The notes beneath the pieces are model-generated. The model had not been told where the DNA came from. It ran no database searches and saw only the letters and a list, made by a program, of their open reading frames with translations. Positions 1 to 5,921 of a stretch of 13,341 nucleotides of DNA are shown here, piece by piece. How positions within the stretch are numbered: the first letter of the stretch is position 1; each line of letters starts with the position of its first letter. Source of the stretch: Phycisphaerales bacterium UBA7708 (GTDB lineage Bacteria; Planctomycetota; Phycisphaerae; Sedimentisphaerales; Anaerohalosphaeraceae); NCBI GenBank assembly GCA_002482415.1, contig DLFY01000073.1, positions 521 through 13,861 on the forward strand, read 5' to 3'. A program made the position numbers and the translations under genes.

Positions 1-680
1 CGACCGTCAACACGATAGCGAACCCGCAGCTTCTTTTCGTCCGGCTCGATATGAATGTCGCTGGCATTTTCGTGGACGGCGTTGTAAATGAGATAATTGA
101 CCAGCTTGACGACGGGCGACTGGCCGGCGACTTCCTCGAGGTCGGAAATATCCTCGGGAAGATTTTCGATCATGGTAAAGTCATCAAGAGCCGAATCGTC
201 GATGATGTCGTCGATGACAAAGACGTTGGCCGCCGGCATATAGGTTTGCAGCGTAGCACGGATGTCATGGGCGGTGGCACAAACCACCTGAACACGGCAG
301 CCGGCCAAGCGTTCGATTTCGTCGATGAGGAACACGTTGGACGGCTCGCTGAGGGCAACCGTCAGCACGCCGCGGACTTTGAACAGCGGCAATACGGCAT
401 GTTCTTCGAGGAAGTCTCTGGGCAGCAGTTCAACGACGCCAGGGTCGCACAGTTTGGGACTGACCGGGGCATAGGGAACACTGTAGGCTTCGGCGAGTGC
501 GGAAGCAATCTGGTTTTCGGTGCAGAAGCCCATTTCGACGAGCAATTCGCCGAGCAGTTTTTTATGCCCGGAGTCGCGCTGCTGGGACAGAGCTTCTTCG
601 ATCTGCTCGGCGGTGACAATCTGCCGGCCCAGCAGGACCTGTCCCAATTGCAGTTTTTTGATGGATGCGACTTCAGACAT
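1..680 (-). CDS. GspE/PilB-family assembly ATPase, N-terminal part (3' end cut by window edge)
   Basis: This is the cytoplasmic hexameric ATPase that powers pilus or pseudopilus assembly; the first 226 codons are present and the frame runs off the window at base 1. Residues about 10-145 form an MshEN (T2SSE N-terminal) domain with two 24-residue repeats (residues 11-34 and 42-65, each with a central LG). Residues 189-226 match the start of the GspE core: SPVVKLVNYLI, then ASDIHIEP and VRYRVDG. The Walker motifs would lie beyond the window. Only members of the extension ATPase class carry this N-domain, so a PilT-type retraction ATPase is unlikely. The ATG at 680 follows a GAGG ribosome binding site that overlaps the stop of the STAS gene 15 bases upstream, so the two genes are probably co-expressed. 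GspE and PilB cannot be told apart from this part. Confidence 0.93.
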   Translation of the reverse strand, partial: MSEVASIKKLQLGQVLLGRQIVTAEQIEEALSQQRDSGHKKLLGELLVEMGFCTENQIASALAEAYSVPYAPVSPKLCDPGVVELLPRDFLEEHAVLPLFKVRGVLTVALSEPSNVFLIDEIERLAGCRVQVVCATAHDIRATLQTYMPAANVFVIDDIIDDSALDDFTMIENLPEDISDLEEVAGQSPVVKLVNYLIYNAVHENASDIHIEPDEKKLRVRYRVDG

Positions 681-695
681 TATTTTCGATTATCC

Positions 696-1034
696 TCAGG
701 CAAAACTTTTGACGGCTTCGGCCAGGTCCGGATAGCTGTCGAACTGGCCCAGCAGCCGGGTAATTTCCAGAATTTTGCGGCAGGTCTCATCGAGGCCGGC
801 CAGCTTGAATTGACGCAGACGGTCATGGCACTTGTCATTGAGGTCCAGAAGGGCTTCGAGCGTCTGACTGTCCAGCAGGACGACCTTGCTCATATCCAGC
901 ACGAGGCCTTCGTTTTTCTTATCAACCCAAAGCGTGTTGACGGCATCCTCAAACGACTTGAGGGCCTCCTGAGTGAATTCACCCTGAAGACTGAGGATAG
1001 CCACGGCATTATGGGTCTGGACATCAATTTTCAT
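696..1034 (-). CDS. STAS-domain protein (anti-anti-sigma-factor-like)
   Basis: A 112-residue protein made of a single STAS domain, the usual length for SpoIIAA/RsbV-like anti-sigma-factor antagonists. These small proteins bind a partner kinase or anti-sigma factor and are switched by phosphorylation of a serine. The LDMSKVVLLDSQTLEALL stretch (residues 46-63) corresponds to the conserved switch loop, and Ser56 sits at the expected phosphorylation position after Asp55. The glycine that usually follows two residues later (DSSG) is replaced by Thr, so the loop is not canonical. The start ATG overlaps the stop of the HD-GYP gene (ATGA), which indicates translational coupling. No RsbW/SpoIIAB-type kinase, PP2C phosphatase or sigma factor is in the window, so its partner is unknown. 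Family assignment is confident; the role is inferred. Confidence 0.85.
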   Translation of the reverse strand: MKIDVQTHNAVAILSLQGEFTQEALKSFEDAVNTLWVDKKNEGLVLDMSKVVLLDSQTLEALLDLNDKCHDRLRQFKLAGLDETCRKILEITRLLGQFDSYPDLAEAVKSFA

Positions 1035-2689
1035 CGCAGCAGGACTCCTACGGCCATGGTGCCGTATTCCGAGAAGTTGCTGTAGTCCCAGGTTTCGATA
1101 AAGCCATCCTGAATAATATGCCAGAGCTTGTCGATATCGCTGTCGAGGAAGACCTTGGCGATATCGGGGTCAAACTGGGTGCCGGAGGCTTTTTGAATTT
1201 CGGACAAGGCCCGCTTGAGGCTCATGGCGTCACGGTAGATGCGTTTGGAGGTCATGGCATCAAAGGAGTCGGCCAGGGCGATAATCCGCCCTACCAGCGG
1301 GATGTCGTGTCCTGCCAGTCCCTGGGGGTAGCCTTTGCCGTCGAAGCGTTCATGGTGATGCAGGACGCCGGCGACAATGGATTTCATCTGGGATATCTCC
1401 GAGAGAATCGCGGCGCCGATGCGCGGATGAGCCATAATCACGGCACGTTCCTCATCGGTGAGTTTGCCGCGCTTGCGCAGGACATTTTCGGCGACACCGA
1501 TTTTGCCAATGTCGTGCAGCAGGCCGGCCAGATAGACATAATGGATGGTATCTTTGGGAATATCATGAACATGGCTGAGATGTTCGGCGATCCAGCGTGA
1601 GATAAAGGCCACACGTTCGGAATGACCGCGGGTGTACTGGTCCTTGGCATCAATTGAATTGGTCAGGGCCTTGAGCGAGCCGACGAAGAGGTCTTTGAGA
1701 TCGGCAAAGAGACGACCGTTTTCAATGAAGACGGCACATTCGTTGGCGACTGAGTTGAACAGCTTGATGTCGGTGCTGTCGAAGTCGGGTTTATTGAGGA
1801 CATTGGTTGCGACCATCAGGCCGATGACCCGGTCGCCGCCAGTCAGCGGGACAGCAATGATATTTTTGACATTGGTCGGCCAGGTGTACTTGAACGGTCC
1901 ATAGACATCGCTGTCCAGCAGGGCTTCTTTGCCGTCGGCCAGTTCGGAGGCCAGATGGACCTGCAGAATGTCGGCCATATTGGAGTCGATGGTGACATAG
2001 CCGCAGCCGGCAGTCAGCACGAGGCGTTTCTGGCCGTCGATTTTTTTGTCCAGATAGATCGCCAGACCTTCGACGCTGACCAGCCCAGTGAGCTGGTCGC
2101 AGGCATATTGCAGGAACTCGGCGTTGCTCTGGGTCACCTTCATGTGGGTGCTAAGGTTATAGAGCAGGACGATCTGTTCATAGGTCTGCGACAGTTCGGT
2201 GGACAGTTTTTCGATCCGGCCGGACTGGAGGTCGGTATTTTCGTATTCGGTGCCGAATTCGTCCAGTTGGGCGGCCACCCGGTCCTGCGGGGTGTCGGCC
2301 ACGATTAAGTCGATTAATTCTTTTTCGTCCAGTGCATGGCGACGGCAATAGTCCTGAAGACCGGGATTGAGCGAGGCTTGTCCGGATGTGCCGGCATCGA
2401 GAATGACCACCGCTTCGGGCTTTCCGGTCCGATAGAGCATCCGCATCCACAGCCGCGAAGGGCTGTCGAGCAGGCGAACCCCCTGAAACGGCGAAGCCAA
2501 CGCCTCGCTGACCAGCGGCGTCAGGATTTCGGCGGCAGTCTGTCCCTGCCGGGCCTCGGCCTGAAAGATACAGGCGGGCCGGTCATCAAATACGGCCAGG
2601 TTCATCCCCTGCCGGTTTACGCTATGCGCCAGGCGGTTGAGCAGTGCAAGCTGCGAAGAAGAAATCGTATGTTGAACCGTGCTGTTCAT
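1031..2689 (-). CDS. GAF/HD-GYP domain protein, probable cyclic-di-GMP phosphodiesterase
   Basis: A 552-residue cytoplasmic protein without membrane segments. Residues 1-150 form a domain I do not recognise; 150-178 looks like a helical linker; about 178-325 is a GAF sensor domain; 335-520 is an HD-GYP domain. HD-GYP enzymes hydrolyse c-di-GMP. The metal-site and signature residues are present: GHS (H356), HD (H392-D393) in LLHDIGKIGV, the histidine of MAHPRIG, HHHER (H444-446), GYP (453-455) and the Asp of ALADSFDAMT. I therefore expect an active enzyme, although the usual RPYR is RIYR. The stop overlaps the STAS start by four bases. The ATG at 2689 has an AGGA about 10 bases upstream. It follows the receiver gene by 47 bases; that spacer holds a 6-bp hairpin (2716-2732) and the receiver has no output domain of its own, so the two may cooperate. 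Confidence 0.93.
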   Translation of the reverse strand: MNSTVQHTISSSQLALLNRLAHSVNRQGMNLAVFDDRPACIFQAEARQGQTAAEILTPLVSEALASPFQGVRLLDSPSRLWMRMLYRTGKPEAVVILDAGTSGQASLNPGLQDYCRRHALDEKELIDLIVADTPQDRVAAQLDEFGTEYENTDLQSGRIEKLSTELSQTYEQIVLLYNLSTHMKVTQSNAEFLQYACDQLTGLVSVEGLAIYLDKKIDGQKRLVLTAGCGYVTIDSNMADILQVHLASELADGKEALLDSDVYGPFKYTWPTNVKNIIAVPLTGGDRVIGLMVATNVLNKPDFDSTDIKLFNSVANECAVFIENGRLFADLKDLFVGSLKALTNSIDAKDQYTRGHSERVAFISRWIAEHLSHVHDIPKDTIHYVYLAGLLHDIGKIGVAENVLRKRGKLTDEERAVIMAHPRIGAAILSEISQMKSIVAGVLHHHERFDGKGYPQGLAGHDIPLVGRIIALADSFDAMTSKRIYRDAMSLKRALSEIQKASGTQFDPDIAKVFLDSDIDKLWHIIQDGFIETWDYSNFSEYGTMAVGVLLR

Positions 2690-2736
2690 CCGTCATTTAT
2701 CCTGTGGGTTATCGTATCAGCGTCAGGCTGATTCCA

Positions 2737-3120
2737 TTACGCATGGACTGTCTGTTTCAAAACCTCTTCCACCGTCTGAAGCACTTCACGGGGGCTGAAC
2801 GGCTTGCTCAGGCAGGCAGCGATATTGAGTTTCTGTTTCTGCTGGTCTTCGATGGCAAATCCGCGCGCCGTCAGCATAATCACGGGGATGGCGGCGGTTT
2901 TCTCGTCGGCCCGCAGTTTTTCGATCAGTTCCAGGCCGGTCAGGGCGGGCATCTGATAATCGGTTACAATGATATCGGGTTTGTGCTGCACGGCGAGGGT
3001 GTAGGCCGCGGCACCATTGTCGGCGGTTAAGACATCAAAACCATTGTTTTTGAGCTTGATGGCAACGACCTGCACAATATGAAATTCATCATCCACAACA
3101 AGCGCTTTTCTATCAGCCAT
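2737..3120 (-). CDS. Single-domain response regulator (CheY-like receiver)
   Basis: A 127-residue stand-alone receiver domain with no DNA-binding or enzymatic output. The acidic pocket (D10, D11), phospho-acceptor D54 in VTDYQMP, switch T84 in IMLTAR and K106 in LSKPFSP are all present, so it should be phosphorylatable. A single-domain regulator passes phosphate or binds a partner protein. The histidine kinase encoded 28 bases upstream is the obvious phosphodonor, and the HD-GYP protein or the pilus machine are candidate targets (inference). The ATG at 3120 has GGAG about 8 bases upstream. Confidence 0.94.
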   Translation of the reverse strand: MADRKALVVDDEFHIVQVVAIKLKNNGFDVLTADNGAAAYTLAVQHKPDIIVTDYQMPALTGLELIEKLRADEKTAAIPVIMLTARGFAIEDQQKQKLNIAACLSKPFSPREVLQTVEEVLKQTVHA

Positions 3121-3148
3121 AGTTTATCTCCGATAAAACCGTTAGAGG

Positions 3149-4567
3149 TCAGGCTATTGAGGCGGTTTTGGGGGACGTGATGGGCAATACAAACCCGAAG
3201 GTGCTGCCCTGTCCCTGCTTACTGCGTACAAATACCCTGCCGTTATGCACTGTTTCGACAATTTGACGAACGAGGTTAAGGCCTAAACCAGTGCCTTTGG
3301 CAAAATTTTTATTGGCCTCAACCCGGAAGAATTTTCCGAATAATTTGTCCATATCCTGTTCCGGAATGCCGATGCCGGTGTCGGTGACTGAGACGGTGAT
3401 GGTGCCGTCCACGTCGTTCATATCGAACTGGACGGACACGCTGCCGCCTGTGGGAGTGTACTTGACGGCATTGCTGAGCAGATTCACGACGACCTGCATC
3501 ATCATATCCCGGTCGGCATAGACCTGGTCGCAGAGGATGGGGGCCGGTGCGGCCAGGGTGATATTTTTTTCCTGGGCATAGCTTTGCATCATCTCGACGG
3601 CGTCACGGATAATCAGGGCCAGGCTGAGGTTCTGGCGGTTGACTTTCATGAGACCGGATTCAATGCGGGAAATATTGAGAATGTCTTCAATCAGGCGATT
3701 GAGCCGCTGAGCCTGTCCCTGAATGATTTCACAGAACTGACGGATGGCCGCTTCGTCCTGGGCCTCGCCGTCCACCAGCATCTCGGCATAGGCGTTGATG
3801 GAGGCCAGCGGGGTTTTCAGCTCATGGGAGACGTGGCTGACGAAATCATTTTTGGCCTGAGAGATTTCCTTTTCACGGGTGATATCGTGCAAGACCGCAA
3901 CCACAGAAATCACCTGGCCGCTGTCATCGAGAACCGAGGACAGCAGGCAGTCAAACCAGGCGGTCGATCCGCTGCGGTTCAGCGACAATTCGTGACGGAC
4001 ATGGCGGACTTTGCTGGAGCGGGCACGAATAATCATATCCGCCAGGGGATTGTCGGCCAGATGCTCTTTGAGCGGTTTGAGGGCGGCTTTTTCGGATTCA
4101 AAGCCGAGGATTTTTTCGGCGGCGGGATTGGCCAGAATCAGACGATCCTGGTCATCGCAGACCAGGACTGCATCATGGATGCTGTTGAGGATGGCTTCAA
4201 TGCCGGACTTGCGGCGGCGAAGCAATTGGAGCTGAAGGCTGAGTTCCTGGATTTCGCGGCGGGCGTTCTGCAGCGGCTGAAGTGTTTTATCGAGGCATTC
4301 CCGCACTGCCCCGGCCAGAGGCTTCAGGGCCGGGGAGCGAAGCGAATCCAGAATCGGACGATCCGTGCGGAGTGTCTGCGTCATTGTCTGCACATCGGCA
4401 GCAATGTGAATCAGGCTGTACGCCAGGCCCGCGGCGGCAATCAGTCCCAGAATTCCGCAGGCCAGCAGGATGGGGCCGGGCAGCGATACCACTGCGGCGG
4501 CGATACTTCCGCCACAGGCCAGCGCCAGAGCCGACAGGCATAATGCCAATGTCCCTTTCATACGCAT
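3149..4567 (-). CDS. Membrane-bound PAS-domain sensor histidine kinase
   Basis: About 472 residues, numbered from the ATG at 4567. Two hydrophobic segments (about 5-27 and 30-53) with almost no periplasmic loop suggest a membrane-anchored kinase that senses in the membrane or cytoplasm. A coiled segment leads to a PAS domain (about 120-232), then HisKA with phospho-acceptor H248 in SHELKTPL, the N box (NLLSNAVKYTP), G1 (DTGIGIP, D396) and G2 (GTGLGL). All kinase boxes are intact. It should phosphorylate the receiver encoded next. A longer frame begins at a TTG at 4585, but an AGGA sits 4 bases before the ATG at 4567 (inside that extension), so I prefer the ATG; a second ATG at 4561 is also possible. 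It begins 40 bases after the stop of the TPR gene, within the same transcription direction. Confidence 0.93.
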   Translation of the reverse strand: MRMKGTLALCLSALALACGGSIAAAVVSLPGPILLACGILGLIAAAGLAYSLIHIAADVQTMTQTLRTDRPILDSLRSPALKPLAGAVRECLDKTLQPLQNARREIQELSLQLQLLRRRKSGIEAILNSIHDAVLVCDDQDRLILANPAAEKILGFESEKAALKPLKEHLADNPLADMIIRARSSKVRHVRHELSLNRSGSTAWFDCLLSSVLDDSGQVISVVAVLHDITREKEISQAKNDFVSHVSHELKTPLASINAYAEMLVDGEAQDEAAIRQFCEIIQGQAQRLNRLIEDILNISRIESGLMKVNRQNLSLALIIRDAVEMMQSYAQEKNITLAAPAPILCDQVYADRDMMMQVVVNLLSNAVKYTPTGGSVSVQFDMNDVDGTITVSVTDTGIGIPEQDMDKLFGKFFRVEANKNFAKGTGLGLNLVRQIVETVHNGRVFVRSKQGQGSTFGFVLPITSPKTASIA

Positions 4568-4607
4568 CGTTTCCTGTTCTCGCAATACGCGGATCGTGCC
4601 GTGTTCA

Positions 4608-5795
4608 TCAGTTGGTGTTCTGATTCATGAATAACGCCGCCAGCGGGCTTTCGGGGCAGATCTGAACCGCTTTATCGAAAGCGGCCTGAGCCTGTTCCAT
4701 GCGGCCCATCTTCAGGTAGCAGCGACCGGCCATGAAGCAGGCAAATCCGCCGACCTGGGGGTCTCCGGACAAGCGGGTGAACCGTTCGAGGGCCGACAGG
4801 TATTTTTTATCGAGGTAGTCGGCACTGCCGAGGATGGCATCGGCCTGGGGACAATCATGCTTGTAGGACAGGGCTTTCTGAGCGGAATAGCGTGCCCGCT
4901 TCAGATCGGACATGCCGAGTGCCGCCTGGGCCATACCCAGCCAGACATCGGGGTCGCTGCGTCGCATTACGCTGAGCTTATCAAAGGCACCCAGCGCATC
5001 CCGGTACTGGCCGGCACTCAGTGAGCAGGAGGCCAGCAGGCGCAGATAGGTTTCCTTCTGCTGGTCATTGGCCATTTCGACCAGCTTATCATAGATATCG
5101 GCGGCATCCTGCCACTGGCCGCCGGCGACATAAATCAATGCCAGAGCACTCATGACGTCCTGATTTTTGGGATCGGTCATCGCTGCCCGGCGATAGAGCT
5201 GAATGGCCTTCTGGCGATTGCCGAGGCGATTGGCGGTGGCGGCGGCGGCACTGAGCAACTGCCCATTTTTGCTGTTGGAGGCAAGCTGACTATCGAGGCA
5301 GCGCGCCGCTTCCTCGGAACGTCCCAGCACATTCATTGTGGCGGCCACGGCCAGGGTGTATTCAATATTGCCCGAATCGCAAGACAGGGCTTTCTGATAG
5401 CAGTCGAGGGCCAGGGAGTGATTGTCTCCGGACTGTGCGACAACGGCTGAACCAAACCAGGCCTCGGCCAGATTGGGGTCGCAGGCCAGCGCCCTGCCGA
5501 ATGCGTCGCGTGCGGGAACCAGTTTGCCTTCGGCCAGCTCGATTTTGCCCAGCAGGCAATAGGCCGGGGCATTGGCGGAATCGGTATTGAGAACCTGGGT
5601 GAGGGATTTGCGTGCTTCGGGATACAGCCCCTGATCAAACTGCACCTGTGCGGTGGACAGTTTGACCGGCGCGGCGGTCTCGTCGTATTTTTCCTTCAAT
5701 CCATTGGTGCTTTGCTGGTACGTTTCACACCCAGTCAGCACGATCAGCAGGCATAATCCAATATATCCGTAAACTGTTTTTTGTATCGCTGTCAT
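4608..5795 (-). CDS. TPR-repeat lipoprotein, probable secretin/pilus accessory protein
   Basis: A 395-residue protein with a lipoprotein signal peptide: hydrophobic residues about 9-20 and lipobox LTGC with Cys23 as the lipidated residue. From about residue 38 to the end it consists of tandem tetratricopeptide repeats, about ten, recognisable by A-x-x-x-F/L-x-x-A-L-x-x-D/P patterns such as ARDAFGRALACDPN and AQAAFDKAVQICPE. TPR lipoproteins of the PilF/PilW type help secretins insert and multimerise in the outer membrane. Its position directly after the secretin gene suggests such a role, but it is about 1.6 times as long as PilF and no direct orthology is claimed. The ATG at 5795 follows AGGAG with 8 bases spacing; that site is covered by a hairpin (see 5805-5869). 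Confidence 0.88.
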   Translation of the reverse strand: MTAIQKTVYGYIGLCLLIVLTGCETYQQSTNGLKEKYDETAAPVKLSTAQVQFDQGLYPEARKSLTQVLNTDSANAPAYCLLGKIELAEGKLVPARDAFGRALACDPNLAEAWFGSAVVAQSGDNHSLALDCYQKALSCDSGNIEYTLAVAATMNVLGRSEEAARCLDSQLASNSKNGQLLSAAAATANRLGNRQKAIQLYRRAAMTDPKNQDVMSALALIYVAGGQWQDAADIYDKLVEMANDQQKETYLRLLASCSLSAGQYRDALGAFDKLSVMRRSDPDVWLGMAQAALGMSDLKRARYSAQKALSYKHDCPQADAILGSADYLDKKYLSALERFTRLSGDPQVGGFACFMAGRCYLKMGRMEQAQAAFDKAVQICPESPLAALFMNQNTN

Positions 5796-5803
5796 AGTTC
5801 CAT

Positions 5804-5808
5804 CTCCT
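5804..5808 (-). promoter_or_regulatory. Ribosome binding site of the TPR lipoprotein gene, inside a hairpin arm
   Basis: On the minus strand AGGAG lies 8 bases before the ATG at 5795. Four of its five bases belong to the 3' arm of the hairpin at 5805-5836, so translation could depend on whether that hairpin forms. Confidence 0.6.
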
Positions 5809-5836
5809 GATCCATCATCCTGACGGATGATCAGGA
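5805..5836 (-). promoter_or_regulatory. Hairpin B, covers the ribosome binding site of the TPR gene
   Basis: In minus-strand RNA the 12-base arm UCCUGAUCAUCC (5836-5825) pairs with GGAUGAU and CAGGA, interrupted only by a 4-base bulge (GGAU, 5813-5810), with loop GUCA. The 3' arm contains most of the ribosome binding site. The first six bases of the 5' arm are shared with hairpin A (5831-5869), so full formation of both is mutually exclusive. The pairing is read directly; the regulatory role is inferred. Confidence 0.45.
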
Positions 5837-5869
5837 CGCCGCGACAGTTCCACTGCCGCAGCGCCCTGA
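5831..5869 (-). promoter_or_regulatory. Hairpin A, 18-bp stem between secretin and TPR genes
   Basis: In minus-strand RNA 18 consecutive bases (5869-5852) pair with 18 bases (5848-5831) around the loop GGA, using 15 Watson-Crick and 3 G-U pairs. In plus-strand RNA the same three positions would be A-C mismatches, so the structure fits the operon transcript. No U run follows, which argues against a simple intrinsic terminator. It may stabilise the upstream secretin message, or free the ribosome binding site by competing with hairpin B. Confidence 0.5.
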
Positions 5870-5921
5870 ATAGTTCTCAGCCCAAAGGGCTTTATTTGCT
5901 TTATCTATTGTAACTAACCAC

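Noticed and set aside
51..1085. Long plus-strand open frame of 344 codons, and similar ones at 3584-4543 and 1118-1600
   Set aside because: They lie exactly antisense to the clearly identified ATPase, STAS, HD-GYP and kinase genes, show no motif of their own and are low-complexity in the way expected of complement frames.
2716..2732. Hairpin ATCAGC/GCTGAT between receiver and HD-GYP genes as a terminator
   Set aside because: Only 6 bp, no U run follows in the minus-strand RNA, and the genes on both sides appear to belong to one operon.
4568..4585. TTG start extending the histidine kinase by six residues
   Set aside because: The ribosome binding site AGGA lies inside this extension, just before the ATG at 4567.
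5879..5891. Small hairpin AGCCC-AAA-GGGCT followed by TTTATTT on the plus strand, read as a terminator
   Set aside because: The T-rich tail is on the wrong side for the minus-strand genes, and no plus-strand gene ends here.
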